A stretch of 11,560 nucleotides of DNA from Bacillota bacterium (GTDB lineage Bacteria > Bacillota > Clostridia > Christensenellales > Pumilibacteraceae). Below, in pieces: positions 1 through 6,915 of this stretch. The notes under the pieces are model-generated. The model was not told the DNA's origin, made no database searches, and was given only the letters and a program-made list of their open reading frames with translations. A program made the translations under genes and the position numbers. Numbering within the stretch: position 1 is the first letter of the stretch; each line of letters begins with the position of its first letter. Location of the stretch: NCBI GenBank assembly GCA_009787685.1, contig WQSV01000029.1:1-11560 (forward strand), in the 5' to 3' direction.

Positions 1-2862
1 GTGACTAATAGTAACAGAACATCAACGACATATGTATCCATACAAGGTTTTAACACAAGAACTCCCGTGAGCGGTCCTTTCTTCTCTGTCAAAATCCCAA
101 TAACAGCGGAACTAGGTACGATCGGTTTAGTGTTCTCTGGAACGACTGTTACTGGCTTTAATGGTACAGCAACTACAGTAAATATACCCGAAGGAGTAAC
201 CGCAATCGGCGCATCTGCTTTCGCTGGAAACACAAATTTGTCTACAATCACTCTACCCTCCACTTTGCAGATTATCCCCAATGAGTCTTTTGAAGGAACT
301 CCCAACCTTCAGTCTATAGAAGTTGGAGACGGAAACAACCACTTCATGTCTCAAAGCGGAATATTGTATCGAGTGTGGGATGACGGTGGGATTTCATTTT
401 TTCATGTTCCAAATAGAATTAGTGGGGATATTGCAATTCCAAACGGAGTTCACACTATTCCATTTTATGCTTTTGAAAACAGGTGTTTAATTAGAAGTGT
501 CCACATTTCTCAAAATGTTTCTGCTATTTCTCATAATGCATTTGTTGGAACACGAAATCTAGAGAGTATCACTGTGCAACAAAACAATAGATATTTTTTT
601 GTTGAAAATGGCGTGTTGTATCGGAGGAATGGGTGGTTTGTTCATTTGCCAGAAATGTTCGTGAGGACAGCGTTCTTGAATGCTCCAATGGAAGTCTATA
701 ATCATTTTTTGAATGCAAATCATTTTAGATTTATTGCCCCTCAAACAGGCTATTTTAGAATTGATGTTCTACATAGACAATGGTATAGCAACTTTAATGT
801 TAATGATTTCACTGTGTTTTTGCAGGCAGGGCAAACTCATTATTTTTATTTAAGATATAATGGAAACAATATTAACAGCAGAAATTCAAGTCAACTTATC
901 ATTAGAGAATTTTTGGGGAATTATACTCTGCATATTGAAGATGGTGGAGGTTGGATAGGTGGCATTGTTACAGGTTTTACCCCACTTTCTAATTTTGACG
1001 GACACATAATAATTCCTTGGAATGTTACTGGCATAGCAGAAAATGCATTTAGAAACGCAACTAACATAAGAACGATTACTGTTGAAAGTGGAGGAAGTCA
1101 TACCATAACTGTTGGTTCTTATGCATTTGCCAACTCTAATGTTGAAGAGATTTTTCTTCCTAGAAACATAGGAACACCTCTTAGAAATGCTTTTTTAGGC
1201 GCTAATAATCTTACTATAAACATGGCACGAGAAAGTGCCCCAAATGCAGCGATTTGGAATCCGAGTAATCGTCCAATAAGATGGGGGTTTGTAAATTTGC
1301 ATGGTAGACATCTCTATACTCCTCAAGGAACACTTAATAGTGAATTAATGTTTTTTAGATATGTTGGCTCTTCAAGTGAAATTAGTATTCCGAGACAAAC
1401 TATTGGAGTTGGGCTTCCGAGTAGAATGGTGACAGCAATATATCCCAATGCGTTTTATGGCATGGCAAGATTGTCTAGAGTAATAGTTCCCGACACAATT
1501 GCAAGCATTGACGACATATATTTTCCTATTTGGACTAATGTTCACTGGGTTGGAAGATATGAGTTTAGAGGAAATAAGTTCTTGAGATATTTAGGGAAAT
1601 TGCCTGCTGGGGAAATATGGAGTATTGCAGGAAGAAATATTACGACAATTCGAGATGGAGCATTTCTAGGTTTCTTTGGTAGTGAGTTAGTTATTCCTGT
1701 AAATATTGAAAATATTGCTGACAATGCATTTTATGGTGTTGAGATTGAACAAATCACATTGCCAATAGCATGGAGTGGGATTTTTGGCAGAATGTTTGGT
1801 GCAACAACTATTCAAAATCATAATGATTTTTTGCCTTTAAATCTACACACTATTAATTTGAGCTATGGAACGATGCTTCCCGATGATTCATTTGCTGGAT
1901 TAAGAACTCCTCCGCCAATTGGGCATACTTTGACAGTCAATTTGCCATCAACTCTTACGAGCATTGGGCAAAGAGCATTTGCAAACAACAATAGGACATG
2001 GAGGATTGAAATCCCTAGAGGCGTCAGCAATACCACTAATGCGTTTGAGACATGGGGCGGATTGCAAAGAATTTATGTTAGGACAAATCATAACTTTATT
2101 CTCAACTCAAGAACTCCTGCACAAGTTATTCTCTTAGAAGAAATAGATAGACCTATCGTTCGACCAATTTCAACTAGAATTTATTTTTATGCTCGTGGTT
2201 TCGACTGGTGGATTCAGCCAAGAGCACACGCTTGGACTGTTGAAACTAATAGGGATTTGTTGGGGGAATGGAATACTTCTTCTCAAAACATGACAAGAGA
2301 ATGCTCAAATTACTCGACAAATTGGTGGCATATTGATGTTCCTGTTAATGTTAATGAAGAAGCATTTTATATTATAGTGTATAATGGTGGGCATGGACAT
2401 TGGGGGTGGAATACAACTCGCTGTCATTATAGAACTCAACACAGAATAACAAATTTTTCACAACGATATATAACATGGTATTATAATCAACATGGGTCGC
2501 TTAATTGGCATAGGATGCACGCTGAGGGTTATGTGGCGGTGTTTTTCTATAATCGAAATGGGGCATGGAGTCAACCTCGTGCCCATGCTTGGAATTGGAC
2601 TAAGGATTTGTTAGGTGGATGGAACACTCCACGCCAAAACATGACCAGAGAATGCCCAAACGGAACAACGAACTGGTGGTTCATCAATGTTCCAACAACA
2701 AGAGAGTTTAATATCATAATTTACAACTCTTCAAATCCTTGGTATCGTGCTGGTCAGCAATTTATTTCACCAAGTCCAACTAGTATTTTTCCGAGATATA
2801 TTTCTTGGAGATACTATCAAGAAGGATTTAACAGTTTGTCAAGAGGATTAGCAATGCATTAA
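1..2862 (+). CDS. BspA-like leucine-rich-repeat surface protein with two C-terminal CBM26-like starch-binding modules (5'-partial)
   Basis: An open frame of 953 residues runs from base 1 to TAA. GTG at base 1 could be a start, but there is no signal peptide and the protein opens inside a repeat region, so the true start is probably upstream of the window. Roughly residues 55-215 and 315-700 carry BspA/LRR_5 repeats (pattern I-P-x-x-V-x-x-I-x-x-x-A-F followed by N-L-x-x-I-x-L-P), with the linker motif SGILYR / NGVLYRR seen twice. Residues about 235-305 form a different, beta-rich insert (apQTGYF...LQAGQTHYFYL) that recalls pre-peptidase C-terminal-like domains. Two W-rich modules at about 724-840 and 843-950 share the pattern PRAHAW..DLLG.WNT..QNMTREC...NWW.I.VP...F.IIIYN, which fits starch-binding module 26. 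By inference this is an exported glycan-binding or adhesin protein. The LRR assignment is firm; CBM26 is moderately sure. Confidence 0.85.
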   Translation: MTNSNRTSTTYVSIQGFNTRTPVSGPFFSVKIPITAELGTIGLVFSGTTVTGFNGTATTVNIPEGVTAIGASAFAGNTNLSTITLPSTLQIIPNESFEGTPNLQSIEVGDGNNHFMSQSGILYRVWDDGGISFFHVPNRISGDIAIPNGVHTIPFYAFENRCLIRSVHISQNVSAISHNAFVGTRNLESITVQQNNRYFFVENGVLYRRNGWFVHLPEMFVRTAFLNAPMEVYNHFLNANHFRFIAPQTGYFRIDVLHRQWYSNFNVNDFTVFLQAGQTHYFYLRYNGNNINSRNSSQLIIREFLGNYTLHIEDGGGWIGGIVTGFTPLSNFDGHIIIPWNVTGIAENAFRNATNIRTITVESGGSHTITVGSYAFANSNVEEIFLPRNIGTPLRNAFLGANNLTINMARESAPNAAIWNPSNRPIRWGFVNLHGRHLYTPQGTLNSELMFFRYVGSSSEISIPRQTIGVGLPSRMVTAIYPNAFYGMARLSRVIVPDTIASIDDIYFPIWTNVHWVGRYEFRGNKFLRYLGKLPAGEIWSIAGRNITTIRDGAFLGFFGSELVIPVNIENIADNAFYGVEIEQITLPIAWSGIFGRMFGATTIQNHNDFLPLNLHTINLSYGTMLPDDSFAGLRTPPPIGHTLTVNLPSTLTSIGQRAFANNNRTWRIEIPRGVSNTTNAFETWGGLQRIYVRTNHNFILNSRTPAQVILLEEIDRPIVRPISTRIYFYARGFDWWIQPRAHAWTVETNRDLLGEWNTSSQNMTRECSNYSTNWWHIDVPVNVNEEAFYIIVYNGGHGHWGWNTTRCHYRTQHRITNFSQRYITWYYNQHGSLNWHRMHAEGYVAVFFYNRNGAWSQPRAHAWNWTKDLLGGWNTPRQNMTRECPNGTTNWWFINVPTTREFNIIIYNSSNPWYRAGQQFISPSPTSIFPRYISWRYYQEGFNSLSRGLAMH
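2167..2856 (+). repeat. Internal tandem duplication encoding the two CBM26-like modules
   Basis: Two consecutive segments of roughly 115-120 codons encode homologous modules. Each begins with an aromatic strand (IYFYARG / VAVFFYNRNG), continues through QPRAHAW, LLG-WNT, QNMTREC, NWW and an IIxYN strand, and ends in a related tail (RYITWYYNQHG / RYISWRYYQEG). At DNA level they match only in patches (for example AAAACATGA followed by C or A then AGAGAATGC), so the duplication is old or has been diversified. Confidence 0.7.
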
Positions 2863-2900
2863 TATGGAAAGAGGATGATTCTTTAAAAATATTTTAAGAA

Positions 2901-2939
2901 AACAGATATGAGCAAAAACTCATGTCTGTTCTTTTTTTT
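2901..2939 (+). terminator. Rho-independent terminator of the LRR/CBM gene
   Basis: AACAGATATGAG, a six-base loop (2913-2918) and CTCATGTCTGTT form a 12-bp stem with a single U-G wobble on the plus transcript. An eight-T run follows at 2932-2939. It starts 38 bases after the TAA of the surface protein gene. Confidence 0.9.
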
Positions 2940-2970
2940 CAACAAAATAAAACAAAAAACAAAACCATGC

Positions 2971-3102
2971 AAAAAAACGAGAGAGGGCGGGCGTGGGCTT
3001 GCCTCCCTTTTGTGTCAAGGGGCACACCTAGATTTCCAACTTTGTGTTAACCTCGTTTAGATGTGCTTTATGAACAATAAGCCCCATCCTCTCTCGCTTC
3101 AT
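2971..3102 (-). ncRNA. Candidate structured small RNA, roughly 130 nt, unassigned (possibly 6S-like)
   Basis: Read on the minus strand, CGAGAGAGG (3096-3088) pairs with CCTCTCTCG (2986-2978), which is followed at once by seven T. Inside this lie a second stem GGGCTT/AAGCCC (3084-3079 with 3000-2995) and an apical stem GCACATCTA/TAGGTGTGC (3066-3058 with 3030-3022). The 3' side of the internal bubble holds a small hairpin CCCTT-loop-AAGGG (3021-3005). The apical stem needs a U-G wobble that exists only on the minus transcript (it is A-C on plus), and the U tract also lies on minus, so both support minus-strand transcription. The plan of closing stem, bubble with a 3'-side hairpin and apical stem recalls 6S RNA, but the length is short for 6S and I do not recognise conserved bases. 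No protein gene is credible here. GC is visibly higher than in the flanks. Confidence 0.55.
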
Positions 3103-3120
3103 GGTTTTTGTTATGCAATT

Positions 3121-3153
3121 AAAGAAAGAAAAAATGAGAGCCAAAACTCCCAT
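3121..3153 (-). terminator. Minus-strand terminator between the fchA block and the small-RNA candidate
   Basis: On the minus strand ATGGGAG-TTTTGG-CTCTCAT (3153-3134) is a 7-bp stem with one G-U wobble, followed by a T-rich run (3133-3121). It would end transcripts coming from the genes at 3364 and above, about 20-30 bases before the small-RNA candidate begins. Confidence 0.6.
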
Positions 3154-3363
3154 TCTTTCAAAAACAGCGATATGAACTTTACTCCTTTTTTGATTTTTTC
3201 TTTCACATATGAGTAAAAATGTGTGTGAAATCATGTGTGAGCTCACTTTTCACCGCAAAAACATCCCTTTTCAACCTCTTTTCACAGTGGATAAAAGGTA
3301 GTGCTACCTCTGTCATTTTTATAAAATCTTATCTTTATAAAATCACATAATTCTCTTCTTTTT
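3154..3363. other. Intergenic stretch with short palindromes and an 11-bp direct repeat, no gene seen
   Basis: No credible gene is present; the open frames here lack ribosome sites and family resemblance. Visible structure comprises TTTCACA/TGTGAAA inverted copies around 3203-3232, the perfect palindrome GTGAGCTCAC at 3237-3246, AGGTA-GCAC-TACCT followed by TTTT on the minus strand (about 3294-3310, a weak terminator-like hairpin), and TTTATAAAATC repeated at 3318-3328 and 3334-3344. None can be tied to a known site. Confidence 0.4.
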
Positions 3364-3741
3364 TTACAACCTTCGACTGTCAAGATAGATTCCTGCGTTT
3401 GAAAGGGCTCGTCCGATGTTGTCAAAGGTCATTTGATAAACATCGTTTGCTTGAGAGACTCCAATCATTCCGCCAGACGCTCCACTTGTTTTTTGAGAAA
3501 GTTCAATTATTGTGTTGCCATGGGTGTTTGTTGTGATTATTATTTTCAAAATACAATGTCTTCCTGCTTTACCTGCAAACGAACCTCCCCAAAAAGAGCC
3601 TGCTTTGCTTCCGCGTTCGGCTTTCGCTTCCCAATCGTTTGTTAGGTCGATTCTCCACTTGTCTTGACTCATGGTGTTAAAGACGAGATTTCTCGCGGCC
3701 ATGCTGTCACCATTTACTAAAAATTGTATTCCTTTTGCCAT
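3364..3741 (-). CDS. Uncharacterised small protein (125 aa)
   Basis: An intact frame from ATG (3741) to TAA, with a clear Shine-Dalgarno site AAGGAGG nine bases before the ATG, so it is very probably translated. The protein has no signal peptide, no transmembrane segment and a single Cys. Residues about 40-60 are Gly/Ser/Lys-rich (AERGSKAGSFWGGSFAGKAG), followed by a beta-strand pair (LKIIITTNTHGNTIIEL) and a Gly-rich turn (SGASGGMIG). The shape, a compact alpha/beta cytosolic protein of 110-130 residues, recalls small Firmicutes families of unknown function such as DUF6054, but I cannot confirm membership. It lies 88 bases downstream of the cyclodeaminase gene on the same strand and may share its transcript. 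No function is assigned. Confidence 0.75.
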   Translation of the reverse strand: MAKGIQFLVNGDSMAARNLVFNTMSQDKWRIDLTNDWEAKAERGSKAGSFWGGSFAGKAGRHCILKIIITTNTHGNTIIELSQKTSGASGGMIGVSQANDVYQMTFDNIGRALSNAGIYLDSRRL

Positions 3742-3829
3742 TTTTCATGTCCTCCTTCGGATTTTTTTGTTTGTCGGGATTTGTGTAATTTGACTCGCAA
3801 TTTCTCAATCGTGAATTATCAACAAATCA

Positions 3830-4417
3830 TTATAATTTTGAGACTTTTGCTTCGAGGGATTTGATTTCTTTTTCGACAGTTGCAACAAAATCTTGGTCTT
3901 TAATCATGCCGAGGTTGATTTGAACATTATAAATCGCACCGAGCGTTCCGCTTCGGAGCATTTGAACTGCGACTTGTCCGTCGCTTTCGGCGTTTTTGTT
4001 GCCAATGACAGTTGCACGTTTTGCCACTTCAATGAGAGCGAATGCATCTCTTGCTAGTTGCAATGGAACATTAGTTGCTCCTTTCGCGGCGACTTGCATT
4101 GCTTCAATTCGAACTGTTTTCTCTTCGTCCGTGTCCTTTGGCATGCGAATTGCTTGCATGTATTTGTCGAATGCTTTTGTGTCTTCGTCAATGACTTTGA
4201 GAAATTTATCCGCGGCCACTTTTGATTGATCTGCAATTTTTTTGATTTCGTCTTGAACACTTTCATAGCCATCTTTTCCAACAGTCAAATTTGCGAGCAT
4301 TGAGATCAGTCCTGCTCCTAAGCTTGATGAAAGAGCAGAAACACTTCCTCCTCCCGGCGCTGGCGAAGAAGACGCCACTTCTGCGATGAAATCTTTTACT
4401 TTAAGGTCGATTAGCAT
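3830..4417 (-). CDS. fchA: Formiminotetrahydrofolate cyclodeaminase / methenyl-THF cyclohydrolase family protein
   Basis: A 195-residue protein of the FTCD_C/FchA family. Known members convert 5-formimino-THF to 5,10-methenyl-THF plus ammonia, or hydrolyse methenyl-THF. The signature SPAPGGGSVSAL is at residues 18-29, DEDTKAF at 77-83, and GNKNAESDGQVAVQML at about 139-154. The length matches the stand-alone cyclodeaminase domain. An upstream in-frame ATG would add 13 residues (MRIYFAHAKKEKN), but AAAGGAG six bases before the ATG at 4417 and the family N-terminus favour the shorter form. It follows hutI on the same strand, separated by a 290-bp gap holding a repeat array. With HutI it points to histidine degradation through N-formiminoglutamate; the formiminotransferase that would supply its substrate is not in the window. 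Family is certain; choice between cyclodeaminase and cyclohydrolase is inferred from context. Confidence 0.92.
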   Translation of the reverse strand: MLIDLKVKDFIAEVASSSPAPGGGSVSALSSSLGAGLISMLANLTVGKDGYESVQDEIKKIADQSKVAADKFLKVIDEDTKAFDKYMQAIRMPKDTDEEKTVRIEAMQVAAKGATNVPLQLARDAFALIEVAKRATVIGNKNAESDGQVAVQMLRSGTLGAIYNVQINLGMIKDQDFVATVEKEIKSLEAKVSKL

Positions 4418-4437
4418 ATTTTTCTCCTTTTTGGCGT

Positions 4438-4456
4438 GTGCGAAATAAATTCGCAC
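4438..4456 (-). promoter_or_regulatory. Perfect hairpin/operator-like palindrome in the fchA leader
   Basis: GTGCGAA-ATAAA-TTCGCAC is a 7-bp perfect inverted repeat about 20 bases upstream of the fchA start and just before its AGGAG site. No T run follows on either strand, so it is not a simple terminator. It could be an operator or an mRNA leader hairpin. Confidence 0.45.
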
Positions 4457-4467
4457 GATTGTTATTA

Positions 4468-4497
4468 ATTTTATTTCAACTCGCTTTTAAAACGCAA
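4468..4497 (-). promoter_or_regulatory. Possible fchA promoter
   Basis: On the minus strand TTGCGT (4497-4492), an 18-base spacer and TAAAAT (4473-4468) lie about 50 bases before the fchA start. The -10 is 5/6 and the -35 only 3/6 of consensus. It would put the palindrome at 4438-4456 inside the leader. This is a weak call, made because the 290-bp gap after hutI argues for a separate promoter. Confidence 0.3.
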
Positions 4498-4545
4498 TTT
4501 GTTACGATGGCGATGTTTTTTTCAATCCGTTCGCTGTTTTGAGAG

Positions 4546-4700
4546 TTGACAAGGGTCTTCGACCTTCTTGACGCTGAACACGAATACAAACCAGAACCCG
4601 ACAGAACAGTTGAAAACTGTTGACAGGGGCATTCAGCCTTTTTGTGGGAAACTGATTTTGCTAGAACTTCTCCGACAAAGGCATCAAAGATGCTTGACAA
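4546..4700 (-). repeat. Array of two 74-bp palindromic repeat units (same family as 10977-11302, inverted)
   Basis: TTGACA-A/G recurs at 4546, 4620 and 4694, exactly 74 bases apart. Between the copies are short hairpins: GGTC-TTC-GACC (4554-4564), AACAGTT-GAA-AACTGTT (4605-4621, perfect), GGC-ATTCA-GCC (4628-4638) and GCATC-AAA-GATGC (4681-4693, perfect), plus partial inverted motifs around TTTGTGGGA and TCTCCGACAAA. Read on the minus strand it matches the second array motif by motif. A 76-codon open frame through it has no family resemblance and is taken as an artefact of the repeat. Confidence 0.9.
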
Positions 4701-4709
4701 TTTCAAACA

Positions 4710-5975
4710 TTAGTTTGCTGGAATTACTTTCCCATTGATAATGGTTTTTTCGACTATATTAATACCTGTGTGATAGGCTAGGAAATTTTCAGATGGATAT
4801 TTTAATATTGTAATGTTTGCTTTTTTCCCGACTTCAAGTGTTCCAAGGGTTTCACCTCTGTCGATTGCACATGCTCCATTGAGTGTTAAAGCAGTTATGA
4901 TTTCGTTAATCGTCATGTTCATTTTAATGACCGAGAGAGCGATTAGAAGTGGGATTGAAAATGAAAAGCAACTTCCCGGATTAAAGTCGGTTGCGATTGA
5001 GACCGCTGCTCCCGAGTCGATTAGTTTGCGTGCGTTTGCAAATTGCTCTTTTAGGCAGAATGCGGTCAGCGGAAGAAGTGTTGCGATTGTGTTTGAATTT
5101 GCGAGGTTCTTAATTCCTTTTTCGCTTGCATGCAACAAGTGGTCAGCAGAAGTGCAACCAATTTTCACGGCGAGTTCTGCTCCGCCCAAAGTGACAATTT
5201 CGTCCGCATGGATTTTTGTCTTGAATCCGAGTTCCATTGCGTGAGAAAGCAAATTTTCACTTTCACTGATGCTAAAAACTCCTTTTTCACAAAAGATGTC
5301 AACAAACTCGGCAAGTTTTTCTTTTTGGACAATTGGCAGAACTTCTTTTATTATGAAATCAATATATTCCCCGCTTCCTTTTTCCTTTTGTTTGTAGTTT
5401 TTTGGAATTGAATGAGCCCCCATGAATGTTGAAACTATTTCTGCATCGCATTCAGATTTTAAGCGATTTATGACTCGAAGTTGTTTCAACTCTGTGTCGC
5501 AGTCAAGTCCATAACCACTTTTAATTTCAATTGCTCCAATGCCTTGATGAATCATGTCCTTGACTCTTTGTTTTGCAACTTTGAAGAGTTCTTCTTCCGT
5601 TGCTTCACTGGTCAGTTCAACTGATTTTGCGATTCCTCCACCCTTTTGCATGATGTCCATATAGGACATTCCGCTCATTCTCCACATGAATTCGTTTTCG
5701 CGATACCCCCCGAAAACAAGATGAGTGTGGGAATCAACAAAACTTGGAACAACTGTTTTCCCCGTGCAGTCGATTGTTTCAATTTGGCTATCTTCAAAGC
5801 TGTCAACTGAAAATTTTGGGCAATCTTTCATTTCGCCAATGTGAGTGATTGTTCCATTTTCACAAATTAAAAAAGCGTCATCAATAATTTTGAGGCTATT
5901 CATGTCTTTCCCTTTGATGGGAGATTTTCCAAGAGGAGTTAGTAGGCGCGTTATGTTTTTTAAGATTAGAATCAT
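4710..5975 (-). CDS. hutI: Imidazolonepropionase
   Basis: A 421-residue amidohydrolase that opens 4-imidazolone-5-propionate to N-formimino-L-glutamate, the third step of histidine degradation; cytosolic and metal-dependent. Visible motifs are VVPSFVDSHTHLVFGG (His83, His85 as metal ligands), EIKSGYGLD (150-158), FMGAHSIP (His188), KIHADE (His256), SADHLLHASEKG (His279) and ATDFNPGSC (Asp330), all in the order and spacing of HutI. Length is normal. The first ATG gives the usual N-terminal LILKNITRLLTP strand. The start lies 5 bases after the thyA stop, with no Shine-Dalgarno site nearby, so translation is probably coupled to thyA. The other hut genes (hutH, hutU, formiminotransferase) are absent from the window. 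A 74-bp repeat array begins 10 bases after its stop. Confidence 0.95.
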   Translation of the reverse strand: MILILKNITRLLTPLGKSPIKGKDMNSLKIIDDAFLICENGTITHIGEMKDCPKFSVDSFEDSQIETIDCTGKTVVPSFVDSHTHLVFGGYRENEFMWRMSGMSYMDIMQKGGGIAKSVELTSEATEEELFKVAKQRVKDMIHQGIGAIEIKSGYGLDCDTELKQLRVINRLKSECDAEIVSTFMGAHSIPKNYKQKEKGSGEYIDFIIKEVLPIVQKEKLAEFVDIFCEKGVFSISESENLLSHAMELGFKTKIHADEIVTLGGAELAVKIGCTSADHLLHASEKGIKNLANSNTIATLLPLTAFCLKEQFANARKLIDSGAAVSIATDFNPGSCFSFSIPLLIALSVIKMNMTINEIITALTLNGACAIDRGETLGTLEVGKKANITILKYPSENFLAYHTGINIVEKTIINGKVIPAN

Positions 5976-5980
5976 TTTTT

Positions 5981-6811
5981 CTAGGTTGCAACTGGAAGTC
6001 TTCCTTGCATTTCGGAAAAGACATAGTTTTCAAATTTGAAAGAGTCTACTGTGAAATCATAGAAATTTTTAATTGATTTGTCGATTTTGAGACTCGGTGC
6101 TTCGTGCTGTTTGTTTTCCATGATTTTTTCAAGCACTGGAATGTGGCGGTCATAGATATGAGCATCAGCTATGACATGAACAAGCTCGCCAACCTCGAGT
6201 CCACTGACTTGAGCAAACGCCATGATGAGTATTGAATATTGCGAAACATTCCAGTTGTTCGCGACAACCATGTCTTGGGAACGTTGATTCAAAATGCCAT
6301 TCAACTTTCCATTTGTGACATTAAATGTCATGCTATAAGCACATGGATAAAGCTCCATTTCATGCAAGTCTTGATGGACATAGATGTTTGACATGATTCG
6401 ACGACTATATGGATTGTTTTTAAGATCAAACAAGATGCGGTCGACTTGGTCGAATTCACCTTCTTTATATTTATGCTTGACTCCAAGTTGATAGCCATAG
6501 GCTTTTCCAATCGTTCCGTTTTTGTCAGTCCATTGATTCCAAATTTTGCTGTTAAGGTCCTTGACATCGTTTGATTTTTTTTGCCAAATCCACAAGAGTT
6601 CGTCAATTGCCGCATTTGTGTTTGTTTTGCGAATAGTCAAAAGCGGAAACTCTTTCGACAAATCGTAGCGATTAACGAGTGCGAATTTCTTGATTGTGTG
6701 GGCAGGAGTGCCGTCATCCCAACGCGGGCGAACGTCAATGTGTTTGTCCCAGACTCCATTTTGAAGAATGTCTTTGCAATTTTGGATAAAAATTTTATCA
6801 GCGTAACTCAT
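5981..6811 (-). CDS. thyA: Thymidylate synthase, Bacillus/phage phi3T ThyA type
   Basis: A 276-residue ThyA that makes dTMP from dUMP with 5,10-methylene-THF, releasing dihydrofolate. The sequence follows the B. subtilis ThyA / phage phi3T branch (WDDGTPAHT, ELLWIWQ-KSNDV, DGTIG-AYG type blocks) rather than the E. coli branch. Visible residues are Arg137-Arg138 in PYSRR (phosphate binding), catalytic Cys157 in ELYPCAYS (Ala in place of the His of canonical PCH), QRSQD at 176-180, Asn188 in NNWNVSQY, and His218/Tyr220 in DAHIY. All core residues are present. A weak AGGAA lies 8 bases before the ATG. hutI follows after 5 bases, so the two are cotranscribed. No dihydrofolate reductase gene, the usual partner, is in the window. 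Confidence 0.95.
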   Translation of the reverse strand: MSYADKIFIQNCKDILQNGVWDKHIDVRPRWDDGTPAHTIKKFALVNRYDLSKEFPLLTIRKTNTNAAIDELLWIWQKKSNDVKDLNSKIWNQWTDKNGTIGKAYGYQLGVKHKYKEGEFDQVDRILFDLKNNPYSRRIMSNIYVHQDLHEMELYPCAYSMTFNVTNGKLNGILNQRSQDMVVANNWNVSQYSILIMAFAQVSGLEVGELVHVIADAHIYDRHIPVLEKIMENKQHEAPSLKIDKSIKNFYDFTVDSFKFENYVFSEMQGRLPVAT

Positions 6812-6836
6812 TTTTTTATTTCCTTTTTCCAGATAA

Positions 6837-6907
6837 AAACTGAAAATTGAAATTTATTGTTAAAATTTTAAAAAATAATCCTATCCTAAGTTTTCAATTT
6901 TCAGTTT
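6837..6907. repeat. Perfect 16-bp inverted repeat with a 39-bp spacer upstream of thyA
   Basis: AAACTGAAAATTGAAA at 6837-6852 is exactly complementary to TTTCAATTTTCAGTTT at 6892-6907. On the minus strand the second arm is followed by TTTTTATC, so it could terminate transcripts of the ATPase gene, though the spacer is long; a paired operator or a miniature element is also possible. The spacer contains the palindrome TTAAAATTTTAA. Confidence 0.7.
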
Positions 6908-6915
6908 AAATGGTT

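Noticed and set aside
3028..3246. 72-codon minus-strand open frame from GTG
   Set aside because: It has no Shine-Dalgarno site, contains a terminator hairpin and overlaps the structured RNA candidate; the composition is not protein-like.
4418..4456. Longer N-terminus for the cyclodeaminase
   Set aside because: The extra 13 codons would begin inside the hairpin, lack a ribosome site and are not part of the family N-terminus; AGGAG favours 4417.
4476..4706. 76-codon minus-strand open frame across the first array
   Set aside because: It lies over the repeat units, has no ribosome site and resembles nothing; treated as an artefact.
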